From NCBI RefSeq assembly GCF_026544205.1, contig NZ_JALNUI010000018.1, forward strand, positions 1-64,000: a stretch of 64,000 nucleotides of DNA, read 5' to 3'. The translations under genes were made by a program, and so were the position numbers. Shown here piece by piece: positions 1-11,128 of the stretch. A model generated the notes under the pieces. The model worked only from the letters and a program-made list of their open reading frames with translations. It made no database searches and had not been told where the DNA came from. The number at the start of each line of letters is the position of its first letter. The first letter of the stretch is position 1. Source of the DNA: Curtobacterium sp. GC_Cur_3. GTDB taxonomy: Bacteria > Actinomycetota > Actinomycetes > Actinomycetales > Microbacteriaceae.

Positions 1-10
1 ACGGGTGCGC

Positions 11-604
11 TCACCAGTACCGCTCTTCCTTCCAGGGGTCACCGTGCATGTTGTAGCCCGCGTTCTCCCAGAAGCCCGGCTCGTCGTCGGCCTGCATGAC
101 GATGCCGCGCACCCACTTCGCGCTCTTCCAGAAGTACAGGGCGGGGACCAACAGACGCGCCGGGCCGCCGTGCTCGGGCTCGAGGGGTTCGCCGTCGGCC
201 TCGAACGCGACCCAGGCCTTGCCGCCGAGCAGTTCGTCGAGGGGCACGTTCGTCGTGTAGCCGCCGAAGCTGTGCACCATGCAGTAGTCCAGCGAGGTCT
301 CCACCTGGGCGAACAGGGCGTCGAGCGGGACCCCGCGCCACGGCATGTCGAGCTTGGACCAGTGCGTCACACAGTGGATGTCGACGGTGACGTCCTCGAC
401 GCCGAGCGCCTGGACCTCGTCCCACGTCCACTCGTGCAGACCGGACTCCGTCTGGATGGAGAAGCTCCAGTCCGTCGGTGCGATGTCCGGGGTGGCCCCG
501 GCCGAGAGCACGGGCCAGTCGCGCACGAGCGTCTGCCCCGGCGGGGTGCGGTCCTCGTCCTCGTTGCGTCGTCGTCCGCCGAACCCGCGGGTGAAGGTCG
601 CCAT
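11..604 (-). CDS. Sulfite-oxidase-like molybdopterin oxidoreductase
   Basis: A 197-residue protein made of little more than one oxidoreductase molybdopterin-binding domain, as in the short actinobacterial relatives of sulfite oxidase and of YedY/MsrP. The segment DIHCVTHWSKLDMPW carries the cysteine that in this family ligates molybdenum, followed by the usual WRGVPLDALF stretch. The tail (GYNMHGDPWKEERYW) is typical of the family. There is no signal peptide or membrane segment, so it is probably cytoplasmic. The ATG is preceded by GAGGAG at a normal distance. It is divergent from the ABC transporter operon, separated by 162 nt. The physiological substrate cannot be read from the sequence. 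Confidence 0.85.
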   Translation of the reverse strand: MATFTRGFGGRRRNEDEDRTPPGQTLVRDWPVLSAGATPDIAPTDWSFSIQTESGLHEWTWDEVQALGVEDVTVDIHCVTHWSKLDMPWRGVPLDALFAQVETSLDYCMVHSFGGYTTNVPLDELLGGKAWVAFEADGEPLEPEHGGPARLLVPALYFWKSAKWVRGIVMQADDEPGFWENAGYNMHGDPWKEERYW

Positions 605-727
605 CGGTTTGCTCCTCGTCGTTGCTCCTGTCGATCCTGGCCCCTCGACACCGTCGGCGTGTAACGGATTCGTGAATCTTCGCGCCGGGACGCGTCACGG
701 GATTGGCCAGGGAGCGCGAAGCCCCCT

Positions 728-745
728 ATCGTTCACCGGAACGAT
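728..745. promoter_or_regulatory. 18-bp palindrome, candidate TetR operator
   Basis: ATCGTTC-ACCG-GAACGAT is a perfect inverted repeat with 7-bp arms. It overlaps a TATCGT -10-like hexamer (727-732) just upstream of the substrate-binding protein gene. The operon that follows ends in a TetR regulator gene, so autoregulation through this site is the simplest reading. Palindrome and position are seen; binding is inferred. Confidence 0.5.
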
Positions 746-766
746 TACCAGGAGGGGTCACCCCGA

Positions 767-2383
767 ATGCAGCACGTCGTCCAGCAGCACCACCCCGACC
801 AGCGAGCCGCCCGAGACGGCCGTGGTCCCAGCCGCCGCGCGCTCCTCACCGGGGCCGCCGGCCTCGCCGGTCTCGGTCTCCTCACCCTCACCGGGTGCAG
901 CACCGGCGCCGATGCCGTGACCATCCCGGAGCAGGCCGCCACCGGCGTCGCCCGCCGCGGTGGTCGCCTGCGCATCGCCCGCCCCGCCGCGTCCGCCGCC
1001 GAGACCCTCGACTCGGCGAGCTCGCTCTCCGCCTACGAGTACCTCGGCGCGCTCTACAACCGCCTGGTCCGGCTCGACGAGTCCGGGCAGACCGTCCCCG
1101 ACCTGGCACGCGAGTGGTCCGGCAACGACGACGGCACCGTGTGGACGTTCGCGCTCCGCCGGGGGGTCCGCTTCCACGACGGCTCCCGGTTCACCGCCGA
1201 CGACGCGATCGCGAGCATCCGGCACATCCTCGACGAGAAGACCGCGTCACCGCAGGCCGGGGTGCTCGGCGAGGTGATGACCGCGGACTCGATGCGGGCG
1301 CTCGACCCGTACACGCTGCGGTTCGAGCTGACGAAGCCGAACGCGGAGTTCCCCTCGCTGCTGACGGCCTACCAGTGCTACATCGTGCCCGCCGGCGCGA
1401 TCGACACCATCGGCACGACCGGCATCGGCACGGGCCCGTTCAAGCTGTCGTCCTTCGCACCCGCCGGCACCGGCAGCATCGAGGCCTTCGACGACCACTT
1501 CGCCGGACGCCCCGCGCTCGACGGCATCGACTTCTTCTCGATCCAGGACACCACCGCCCGGGTGAACGCGCTGCTCGCGGGCCAGATCGACCTGATCTCG
1601 CAGACGAACCTCGACTTCGCCACCGCGCGGGTCGTCGCCGCGTCCCAGCGGGCCACCGTCGCCCGGGTCGTGAACGCGCAGTGGTACACGATGCCGATGC
1701 TCGCCACCAGCGACGAGTTCTCCGACCCGCTGGTGCGTCAGGCCATGAAGCTCGCCTACGACCCGCGGAAGATCGTCGACACGTCGGTCCAGGGCACCGG
1801 CTCGCCCGGGTGGGACAACCCCGTGCCGCCGCAGCTCGCCGCGTTCCTCGACGAACCCCGCGAGCACGACCCGGACAAGGCCAGGAGCCTGCTCAAGCGC
1901 GCCGGCCACGAGCGCTTCCAGGCGTCGATCTACACGTCGAGCTACGAGTCGGTGTTCACGCCCCTCGCCGTCGCCTACCGCGACCAGGTCAAGGCCGCCG
2001 GAATCGACCTGACCGTGAAGAACGCGTCCGCGGACTCGTACTACACGCAGATCTGGATGCAGAAGCCGCTCATGGTGAGCTACTTCTTCACCGGGCGGCC
2101 GATCGACCAGCTGCTCAACCAGATCTTCCGTTCCGGGTCCTCGTACAACGAGAGCGCCTGGTCGAACCCGACGTTCGACGCGCTCCTCGACGACGCCCGC
2201 GCCGAGATGGACGACGCCAAGCGCCTGACGCTGTACCAGGACGCGCAGCGGCTCGTCGTCGCGGACGGCGCCGACATGACCCCGATGTTCGGCGACCGTC
2301 TGGTCGGGCTGTCCCGCGACGTCGTCAACTACGCGGAGTTCGGCTTCGAGTTCGACTACCTGAAGATCGGACTGGCCCGATGA
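767..2383 (+). CDS. Dipeptide/oligopeptide ABC transporter substrate-binding lipoprotein (SBP family 5)
   Basis: A 538-residue solute-binding protein of the DppA/OppA/NikA type. The N-terminus has a twin-arginine-like SRRALL (residues 22-27), a hydrophobic stretch and a lipobox LTGC with the lipidated cysteine at residue 44, so it should be a membrane-anchored lipoprotein outside the cell. The body follows the family pattern, including DGSRFTADDAIASI near the front. The ATG has a strong AGGAGGGG site 9 nt upstream. It is the first gene of a six-gene operon and overlaps the first permease by 4 nt (ATGA). A hydrolase later in the operon suggests import of a peptide- or ester-like substrate; specificity is not predictable. 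Confidence 0.93.
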   Translation: MQHVVQQHHPDQRAARDGRGPSRRALLTGAAGLAGLGLLTLTGCSTGADAVTIPEQAATGVARRGGRLRIARPAASAAETLDSASSLSAYEYLGALYNRLVRLDESGQTVPDLAREWSGNDDGTVWTFALRRGVRFHDGSRFTADDAIASIRHILDEKTASPQAGVLGEVMTADSMRALDPYTLRFELTKPNAEFPSLLTAYQCYIVPAGAIDTIGTTGIGTGPFKLSSFAPAGTGSIEAFDDHFAGRPALDGIDFFSIQDTTARVNALLAGQIDLISQTNLDFATARVVAASQRATVARVVNAQWYTMPMLATSDEFSDPLVRQAMKLAYDPRKIVDTSVQGTGSPGWDNPVPPQLAAFLDEPREHDPDKARSLLKRAGHERFQASIYTSSYESVFTPLAVAYRDQVKAAGIDLTVKNASADSYYTQIWMQKPLMVSYFFTGRPIDQLLNQIFRSGSSYNESAWSNPTFDALLDDARAEMDDAKRLTLYQDAQRLVVADGADMTPMFGDRLVGLSRDVVNYAEFGFEFDYLKIGLAR

Positions 2384-3432
2384 ACGTCCTCCTCCCCGTG
2401 CTCCGGCGCGTCGGGATCGCCCTGCTGACGGTGGTCCTGGCGTCCCTGTTCGTGTTCCTCGCCGTGCAGGCCCTGCCCGGCGACGTCGCGCAGCAGCTCC
2501 TCGGTCAGAACGCCACGCCCGACGCCGTCAAGCAGCTCCGCGAGACGCTCGGGCTCGACCAGAACGTGTGGCTGCGGTACGGGCAGTGGCTCGTCGGCGC
2601 GGCACACGGCGACTTCGGCACCTCGCTCGTGAGCGGGGAGCCCGTCGCCCCGACGCTGTTCACCGCGTTCCGCAACAGCATGCTCATCGCCGTGCCCGCG
2701 ATGCTCGTCGGTGTGACCCTGTCGCTCACGCTCGGCGTGGTGGCCGGTGTGCGTCGTGGGCGTCCGACCGACCGGGTCATCTCGATCGTCAGCCTGGTCG
2801 TGATGAGCGTCCCCGAGTTCATGGTCGCGACCGTGCTCGTGCTGCTCTTCGCGATCGGCATCCCGCTGTTCCCAGCCGTGGTGCTCCGCGGCAGCGACGC
2901 GACCGTGGGGGAGCTGCTGCCGACCATCTGGCTGCCGATCATCGTGCTGACCCTGGCGATGGCGGCGTACATCGTGCGCACCGCCCGCTCGTCGACGATC
3001 GACGTGATGGCGTCCGAGTTCGTCACGACCGCCGAGCTGAAGGGGCTGACGATGCGTCGGGTGGTGTGGAAGCACGCCGTGCCGAGTGCGCTGCTCCCGA
3101 CGCTCAACGTCGTCGCGCTCAACGTGGCGTGGCTGCTCGGTGGCGTGGTCGTCGTGGAGAACGTCTTCAACTACCCGGGCATGGGCAAGCTCATGCTCGA
3201 GTCGGTCTTCAACCGGGACCTGCCCGTGATCGAGGCCATCGCGCTCCTCAGTGCCGTCGTCTACGTCGTGTGCAACCTCGCCGCCGACCTGGTCGCGCTC
3301 GCGCTCGACCCGCGGCTCCGCACCCGGCAGCGACGCACCCGCGTCCGCCCGCCGGCCCGGCGGCGCCGGATCCCGGGGACGCCGACGGCACCGGGCGGCG
3401 CCGTCACCCCCGAAGGGAAGGTCTCCGCATGA
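2380..3432 (+). CDS. ABC transporter permease (DppB/OppB type)
   Basis: A 350-residue inner-membrane permease of the binding-protein-dependent transport family. The first transmembrane helix lies at about residues 9-29, a periplasmic-type segment with the QLRETLGLDQNVWLRYGQWL pattern follows, and then come about five more helices. The coupling EAA-type loop reads TTAELKGLTMRRVVWKHAVP. The C-terminus has an Arg/Pro-rich tail of about 30 residues (RQRRTRVRPPARRRRIPG) that is longer than usual. The ATG overlaps the stop of the binding-protein gene, which fixes the start. It pairs with the next permease to form the channel. Confidence 0.92.
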   Translation: MNVLLPVLRRVGIALLTVVLASLFVFLAVQALPGDVAQQLLGQNATPDAVKQLRETLGLDQNVWLRYGQWLVGAAHGDFGTSLVSGEPVAPTLFTAFRNSMLIAVPAMLVGVTLSLTLGVVAGVRRGRPTDRVISIVSLVVMSVPEFMVATVLVLLFAIGIPLFPAVVLRGSDATVGELLPTIWLPIIVLTLAMAAYIVRTARSSTIDVMASEFVTTAELKGLTMRRVVWKHAVPSALLPTLNVVALNVAWLLGGVVVVENVFNYPGMGKLMLESVFNRDLPVIEAIALLSAVVYVVCNLAADLVALALDPRLRTRQRRTRVRPPARRRRIPGTPTAPGGAVTPEGKVSA

Positions 3433-4288
3433 GCACGAGCGTCATCGGCAGCGTCGTCGCGCCGCTCCGCAGCTCGACGGCACTCTCCGTCGGCCTCGGG
3501 GTCATCGCCCTGCACCTCGTCCTCGCCGTCCTCGCCCCGGTGATCGGCGTGCACGACCCGGTCGCCACCGACTCCGCGAACGTGCTCGCCGGTCCGGAGT
3601 GGACGCACTGGCTCGGCACCGACCAGTACGGGCGCGACATCCTGTCCCGCACGCTGAACGGCGGCCGGTACGCGCTCCTCGTGACGTTCCTCGCCACGAC
3701 CATCGCGGTCGCCGTGGGGACCGTCCTCGGTGCCGTCACCGCCTACGCCGACAACTGGTTCGACGAGGTCGTGATGCGCGTCGTCGACGCCCTGCTCAGC
3801 GTGCCGTCGATCCTGGCGCTGCTCGTCGTCGTGACCGTCTTCGACGCCGGCCTCTGGGTCATCGTCCTCGCCGTGACCGTCGTGTACGCCCCAGCCGTCA
3901 CCCGGGTCGTCCGCGGCGCCGCCCGGACCGTCATCACGCAGGACTACGTGACGGCCGCCCGTGCCCGGGGCGAGAAGCCGCTGTCGATCGTGTTCCGCGA
4001 GATCCTGCCGAACGTCCTCGACGTCGTGCTCGTCGAGTACGCGATGCGGGCGTCGTGGATCGTGCTGCTCGTGGCGTCGCTGTCCTTCCTCGGTTTCGGG
4101 GCGAACCCGCCGACGCCGGACTGGGGCCTCATGGTGCAGGAGAACCGCACCGCACTCACCGTCGTGCCGCTCGGCACGCTGGCACCCGTCGTGGCGCTGG
4201 CGACGCTCGTGGTCGGCCTGAACCTCGCCGCCGACGGACTGAGCAAGTCGCTCGGCGTCGACCGCGCCACGCAGGGAGCGACCCGCGC

Positions 4289-4292
<4 letters not shown>
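3429..4292 (+). CDS. ABC transporter permease (DppC/OppC type)
   Basis: A 287-residue second permease of the peptide/nickel transporter. Near the N-terminus it has the DppC hallmark HWLGTDQYGRDILSR before the main membrane domain. The coupling loop is TAARARGEKPLSIVFREILPN, a good EAA motif. About six hydrophobic segments are visible. It starts at an ATG overlapping the previous stop by 4 nt and is overlapped in the same way by the ATPase gene, so all components are translationally coupled. Confidence 0.92.
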
Positions 4293-6075
<1,783 letters not shown>

Positions 6076-6079
<4 letters not shown>

Positions 6080-8127
6080 CCGACGGCTCGTTCACGGGGA
6101 TCGGGGTGCCGGTCGACCTGCCCACAGGGGTGACCGTCCGCGACACCTGGATCCCGATGCCCGACGGCGTGCGCCTGCACACCCGCATCTGGGCACCGGT
6201 GACCGCCGGGCCGGACGCCCCCGTCCCCGTGCTGCTGGAGTACCTGCCGTACCGGCTCGACGACTGGACGGCGCCGCGGGACTCGGAGCGCCACCCTTGG
6301 TACTCCGAGCACGGGTACGCCTCGGTCCGCGTCGACATCCGCGGCACCGGGTCCTCGAACGGCACCTTCGACGACGAGTACAGCGAGCAGGAGCTCCGCG
6401 ACGGCGAGGCCGTGATCGCCTGGCTGGCGGAGCAGGCGTGGTCGACCGGCGCCGTCGGCATGTTCGGCATCTCGTGGGGTGGCTTCAACGCCCTGCAGCT
6501 CGCGGCGCGTGCCCCCGCGGCGCTCAAGGCCATCGTCACGGTGTGCTCCACCGACGACCGCTACGACAACGACGTGCACTACGTCGGCGGTGCGGTCCTC
6601 GGGATCGACATGGCGGCGTGGGGCGGGACGATGTTCGCGTTCAACGCGCGGCCCCCACGCCCGGAGGTCGTCGGGCCGTCGTGGGTGGAGCAGTGGCGTG
6701 CGCGTCTGGCGTCGAACCGTCCCATGACGCCGGTGTGGCTGTCGCACCAGGAACGCGATGACTACTGGCGGCACGGCAGCGCCGCCGAGGACTACGCGGG
6801 CATCTCCGCCGCGGTGCTCGCCGTCGGCGGGTGGGCGGACCCGTACCGGGACGCCGTGCTCCGGCTCGTCGAACACGTCGACGCCCCGGTCAAGGGGATC
6901 GTCGGGCCGTGGTCGCACCAGTACCCGGACCGCGGGCTCGCCCCGGGGCCGTCGATCGGGTTCCTGCAGGAGTCGCTGCGCTGGTGGGACCGCTGGCTGC
7001 GCGGCGTCGACACCGGCGTCGAGCACGAACCGGCACTCCGCGCGTGGATCAACGACCCGGAGCCGCCCGCCACGTACTACCCCGTCCGCTCCGGTCGTTG
7101 GGTCGGCGCGTCCTCGTGGCCGGACGACGCCACGGCGCCGAGGACCCTCGCACTCGATGCCCTTCGTGGCGGCGGGGACGGCCCCGTCGTCGTCGCGTCC
7201 CCGCAGGAGACCGGTGCGGACGCCGGACGGTTCTTCCCGTTCGGCAACCAGACCGACCTGCCGCCGGACCAGCGCGCCGAGGACGGCCGCTCCGTGTGCT
7301 TCGACCTGCCCGTCGAGGAGTCCTTCGACCTGCTCGGGAACGTCCTGGTGGACCTCGCCGTCACGAGCGACCAGCCCCGGGCGACCGTCACCGTGCGGCT
7401 GTGCGACGTGGCCCCGGACGGCAGCTCCACCCTCGTCACCCGCGGTGTGCTGAACGGACTGCGGCGGGTGGGCATGGACCGCTCGGTGCCCCTGGTGCCC
7501 GGGGAGCCGACGACGCTGCCCGTGCGGCTCGTGTCGACCGGCCACCGGTTCCTCGCCGGACACCGCCTGCGCCTCGCCGTGTCCACCGCGTACTGGCCGT
7601 GGGTCTGGCCGCACGGCACCGCGGCGACCGTCACGCTGGACCCCGCTGCCAGCACGGTGACCCTGCCGGTCTGGACGCGCTCGACCGACGACGGCGTCCG
7701 GTTCGAGGAGCCGACCCGGTCGACGCCGCTCGCGATCATGCGCGTCGAGCCGAGCGACCCGCTGCCGCAGCGCACCGTCACGCACGACGTCGAGACGGGG
7801 GCGTGGACGCTCGACGTCGACCCCGGGTACGGCGGCGGTCGGGTGTACCCGGACGGGCTGGTGTTCCACGAGGACGCCCGCGAGACCTACCGCATCGTCA
7901 GCGGCGACCCGACCTCCGCGGTCGCCGAGTCGCGGTGGGCGATCGGGCTGACGCACACGGACTGGGCCGCACGGCTCGAGACGACGTCGCACGTGTCGGC
8001 CACGGCCGAGGCGTTCACGGTCGTCAACACCGTCCGGGCCTGGGCGCGGGACGGCGTTGATGGCACCCCCGAGGAGCTCGTGGCCGAGCACACCCACCAC
8101 GACGAGGTCCCGAGGACGTCCGCGTGA
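6076..8127 (+). CDS. CocE/NonD family hydrolase (X-Pro dipeptidyl-peptidase S15-like)
   Basis: A 683-residue alpha/beta hydrolase of the cocaine-esterase/Xaa-Pro dipeptidyl-peptidase family. The nucleophile motif GISWGG puts the catalytic serine at residue 133. The acid is likely Asp255 (GGWADPYRDAV) and the base His281 (GPWSHQYPD). A jelly-roll C-terminal domain follows from about residue 320 (DLPVEESFDLLGNVLVDLAV), then an extra C-terminal part of about 130 residues that shorter CocE enzymes lack. No signal peptide is seen, so it acts inside the cell, presumably on what the co-transcribed ABC transporter imports. The ATG overlaps the ATPase gene by 4 nt. Substrate remains unknown: peptide, amide or ester are all possible. 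Confidence 0.88.
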
Positions 8128-8774
8128 GCGCCGCGGTGCCCGCGCAGCCCGGGTCCCCGGCGCCACGTGTGCGACAGCGCCCCGAGGTCCGCCGGGCGAT
8201 GATCGTCCGTGCCGCGCGCGCCGTCATCGTCCGGCAGGGGCTCGGCGCCACCGGGCTGCGCGACATCGCGGGCGAAGCGGGCGTCTCGGTGGGCACGGTG
8301 ACGTACCACTTCGCGAGCGTCGCGGAGATCCTCAACGAGGTCGTCGTGCTCGAGACGGAGCGGTTCTACGGCGCGATCGTGGCCGCGGTCGACGCCGAAC
8401 CCGACGCGGTCGTGGCCCTGCGGATGCTCGTCGAGCCGCTCTTCGACGACAGCGAGGAGGTCCGGCAGCACTGGCGCATCTGGTCGGACTACTGGACCGC
8501 AGTGGCACGTCGGCCGGAGGTCGCCGAGGAGTACGCCGAACGCATCCGCGTGTGGGAGGCCTGCCTGGTGCGGGTCATCCGTCGCGGGGTCGCCGACGGC
8601 ACGTTCACGGCCCCTGGCGGCATCGACCCGTCCGTCGTCGCGCTCAAGCTCGCCGCGTACAGCGACGGCGTGGCGACCCAGATCGCGCAGAACGCCCCCG
8701 GGCTGACCGACGCGGTGGCACTGACCTGGATGTGGGAGTTCCTCTCCCAGCAACTCGGGGTTGTCCTGGGCTGA
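8124..8774 (+). CDS. TetR/AcrR family transcriptional regulator
   Basis: A 216-residue one-component regulator. The N-terminal helix-turn-helix is clear: LGATGLRDIAGEAGVSVGTV followed by TYHFASVAEIL, roughly residues 38-70. The rest is a helical ligand-binding domain. The GTG start overlaps the hydrolase stop by 4 nt (GTGA), making it the last gene of the transporter operon. It probably represses that operon through the palindrome at 728-745, with an imported compound or its breakdown product as inducer; that link is inferred from position only. Confidence 0.9.
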   Translation: MSAAVPAQPGSPAPRVRQRPEVRRAMIVRAARAVIVRQGLGATGLRDIAGEAGVSVGTVTYHFASVAEILNEVVVLETERFYGAIVAAVDAEPDAVVALRMLVEPLFDDSEEVRQHWRIWSDYWTAVARRPEVAEEYAERIRVWEACLVRVIRRGVADGTFTAPGGIDPSVVALKLAAYSDGVATQIAQNAPGLTDAVALTWMWEFLSQQLGVVLG

Positions 8775-8783
8775 ACGCGGTCC

Positions 8784-8789
8784 TACCGT
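8784..8789 (+). promoter_or_regulatory. -10 box for leaderless SIP-domain gene
   Basis: TACCGT sits 6 nt before the ATG at 8796, which would put transcription start on the start codon. There is only a TGGAGC spacer, with no separate leader. Confidence 0.5.
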
Positions 8790-8795
8790 TGGAGC

Positions 8796-9218
8796 ATGGA
8801 CCGGACCCGTCGACAGCCCAGCGACCGCGTGCTCATCGCCGGGGCGGTCGAGGACCTGTCGGAGATCCACCGGCTGCTCGAGGACCTCCCCGAGACCGCC
8901 TACGGCCAGGTCTTCGTCGAGGTCGCGCTCGAGGAACAGGTCCGCATCCTGCCTGCACCCCCGCGGGTGACCGTGTCCTGGCTCGTCCGGAGCGACCGGC
9001 CGTCCTCGGTGCCGTCGCTCTGCTTCGCCGACCACGGGGAGGCGCTCGCGGCCGCCGTGCTCGCGTGGGCGGGCGAGTGGTGCCTCGCCGACTCCGAACC
9101 GCGCACCGTCGTCTGGATCGGGTGCTCGGACAGCCCCTGGATCGAGCAGACCCGGGCCGCGGTCCAGGACGGGCTGACCAACGCCGGCCAGCAGGTCCAG
9201 GTGGAGTTCGGCGGCTGA
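8796..9218 (+). CDS. SIP domain protein (siderophore-interacting-like, ferric reductase C-terminal domain)
   Basis: A 140-residue protein resembling only the C-terminal NAD(P)H-binding half (SIP domain) of siderophore-interacting flavin reductases. DRVLIAGAVEDLSEIHRLLE begins the fold, ARILPAP-like VRILPAPPRVTVSWL follows, and the end has WCLADSEPRTVVWIGCSD. No FAD-binding barrel is present, so on its own it is not a complete reductase; stand-alone SIP proteins of this kind are common in Actinobacteria and their role is unclear. The ATG is 6 nt after a TACCGT box. It is convergent with the response regulator, 21 nt away. Confidence 0.78.
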   Translation: MDRTRRQPSDRVLIAGAVEDLSEIHRLLEDLPETAYGQVFVEVALEEQVRILPAPPRVTVSWLVRSDRPSSVPSLCFADHGEALAAAVLAWAGEWCLADSEPRTVVWIGCSDSPWIEQTRAAVQDGLTNAGQQVQVEFGG

Positions 9219-9220
9219 CG

Positions 9221-9239
9221 CCCCGGACCCCCTCCGGGG
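9221..9239. terminator. Compact bidirectional hairpin between convergent genes
   Basis: CCCCGGA-CCCCC-TCCGGGG lies exactly in the 21-nt gap between the stops of the SIP gene (+) and the response regulator (-). A GC-rich 7-bp stem without a T tract, so termination is likely but not certain. Confidence 0.5.
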
Positions 9240-9899
9240 TCAGGCCGGGCCCACCAACCCGGACTCGTAGGCGAGCACGACCGCGTGCACCCGGTCGCGC
9301 AACTGCAGCTTCGCGAGGATCCGGCCGACGTGGGTCTTCACGGTCTGCTCGGCGATGAACAGGTCCCCGGCGATCTCGGTGTTCGAGCGCCCCCGGGCGA
9401 CGAGCATGAAGACGTCCCGCTCGCGGTCGGTGAGCACGTCGAGGACCTCGGTGCGCGGCGTGGACGGCGGGGGAGCGGCGACGAAGGCCTCGACGAGGTG
9501 CCGGGTCACCCGTGGAGCGAGCAACGCCTCGCCACCGGCCACCGTCCGGACCGCCGCCACGAGCTCGTCCGCCGTGGCGTCCTTGAGCAGGAAGCCGCTC
9601 GCCCCGGCGCGGAGGGCGTCGAAGACGTAGTCGTCGATGTCGAACGTGGTCAGCATCAGCACGCGGACCGGGGAGTCGGACGGTGCGGCCAGCAGGCGGC
9701 GCGTGGCCTCGATGCCGTCCAGGTGCGGCATCCGGACGTCCATCAGGACCACGTCCGGCTGCAGGCGGACGCCGAGCGCCACGGCCTCGTCGCCGTCGCT
9801 CGCCTCGCCGACGACCTCGACGTCGTCCTGCGCCTGCAGGATCGACCGGAGCCCCATCCGGAACATCTGCTGGTCGTCGACCACCACCACGCGGATCAC
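9240..9899 (-). CDS. NarL/FixJ-type response regulator
   Basis: A 219-residue two-component response regulator. The receiver domain (about 1-120) has the phosphoacceptor Asp54 in LMDVRMPHLDGI and the conserved FLLKDATADELVAAV lysine region. A LuxR-type DNA-binding domain follows, with LTDRERDVFMLVARGRSN and IAEQTVKTHVGRILAKL. Its ATG overlaps the stop of the histidine kinase gene by 4 nt, so the two are a cognate pair. Target genes are not evident; DedA, first gene of the same operon, is one candidate. Confidence 0.93.
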   Translation of the reverse strand: MIRVVVVDDQQMFRMGLRSILQAQDDVEVVGEASDGDEAVALGVRLQPDVVLMDVRMPHLDGIEATRRLLAAPSDSPVRVLMLTTFDIDDYVFDALRAGASGFLLKDATADELVAAVRTVAGGEALLAPRVTRHLVEAFVAAPPPSTPRTEVLDVLTDRERDVFMLVARGRSNTEIAGDLFIAEQTVKTHVGRILAKLQLRDRVHAVVLAYESGLVGPA

Positions 9900-11128
9900 G
9901 CGGTCACCCCGTTGACGTGCGCGGGGAGGTCGGCGACGACCCGGAAGCCCCCGGCCGGCGTCGCGCCGTGGTCGAGCGTGCCGCGCACCGCTGCGACGCG
10001 CTCCCGCATCCCCGCGAGCCCGAAGCCGCCGTCGTCCGGCGGCGTGAGCGGGACGCTGCCCACCGGCGGGGCGTCGTTCGTGACCGACACCCGGATCCGT
10101 GCACCGACCCGGGTCACCGTCACGGTCGTGGGCGCACCGGAGGCGTGCCGGGCGACGTTGCCGAGCGCTTCCTGCACGATCCGGTAGGCCGTCAGCTGGG
10201 TCAGCCGGTCGACGTCGTCCTCGGCGTCCACCGTCAGCGTCACGGGGATGCCGGCCGCGCGCGTGGCCGTGACGAGCGCCGGCAGGTCGGTCAGGTGCGG
10301 TTGCGGCGCACGTTCCGCCGCGTCGTCGCCGCGCAGCGTGCCGAGCAGCTGCCGCATCTCGCGGAGCGCGGTGCGCGAGGTCTCGGCGATCGCCTGGAAC
10401 TCAACGCGCGCCTCGGCCGGCAGGTCAGCGACGCGGTACGGCGCCGACTCGGCCTGCATGTGCACGACGGACATGCTGTGCGCCACGACGTCGTGGAGCT
10501 CGCGGGCGATGCGGGAGCGCTCCTCGACGGACCTGCGCCGTGCCACCTCGACCTCGGTGTCCCGCAGGGCGGCGTCGAGTTCGGCGCGGATCGAGCGGCG
10601 CTGCCCGACGACGACCGCGGCGGCCGCCACCACGAGGGTGTCGCCAGCTGAGACCACGAAGCTGGCCGCCCAGACGCCCGGGTGGCCCCAGCGGTCGGGG
10701 GTCGCGGCCACGAGCACGAGGGGGATCACGGTCGCGACGCCCCACACCACGGCGGTGAGACGCCAGGACGTGCGGACCCCGAGCACGACGAGCAGCACGC
10801 TGAGGCCGATGATCCCGGTGACCGGCACCGGCCAGGGACCCACGTCGCTCGGTGCGGTCAGGACCCCGAGCCCGACGAACGCAGCGAGGTGGACGACGGC
10901 GGCGCTCCGCGGTGCCCACGGGGCGACGGCGACGGTGACGCCGAGGACCACCGACACCAGGAGCGACAGCGGGACGGCGACGCCGTAGACGACCGAGGTC
11001 ACCGGGGCCGCGACGGCGACGATCGCGGCGGCGACGACGACCAGGGCGATGCGGAGCGCGGGCGCCGCCCATGCCGGACGGGGACGCGGTCGTGGCACGG
11101 GGCCGGTGTGGAGCTGCTGGTCGGTCAC
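9896..11128 (-). CDS. Membrane sensor histidine kinase (NarL-partner type, HisKA_3)
   Basis: A 410-residue sensor kinase. About five to six hydrophobic segments fill residues 18-165 with almost no extracytoplasmic loop, suggesting it senses a membrane or intramembrane signal. The dimerisation/phosphoacceptor motif RSRIARELHDVVAHSMSV places the phosphorylated His at residue 212. The ATPase domain shows AYRIVQEALGNVARHA and GFGLAGMRERV. The GTG start overlaps the upstream DedA gene by 4 nt (GTGA). It phosphorylates the response regulator encoded just downstream. Confidence 0.93.
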   Translation of the reverse strand: MTDQQLHTGPVPRPRPRPAWAAPALRIALVVVAAAIVAVAAPVTSVVYGVAVPLSLLVSVVLGVTVAVAPWAPRSAAVVHLAAFVGLGVLTAPSDVGPWPVPVTGIIGLSVLLVVLGVRTSWRLTAVVWGVATVIPLVLVAATPDRWGHPGVWAASFVVSAGDTLVVAAAAVVVGQRRSIRAELDAALRDTEVEVARRRSVEERSRIARELHDVVAHSMSVVHMQAESAPYRVADLPAEARVEFQAIAETSRTALREMRQLLGTLRGDDAAERAPQPHLTDLPALVTATRAAGIPVTLTVDAEDDVDRLTQLTAYRIVQEALGNVARHASGAPTTVTVTRVGARIRVSVTNDAPPVGSVPLTPPDDGGFGLAGMRERVAAVRGTLDHGATPAGGFRVVADLPAHVNGVTA

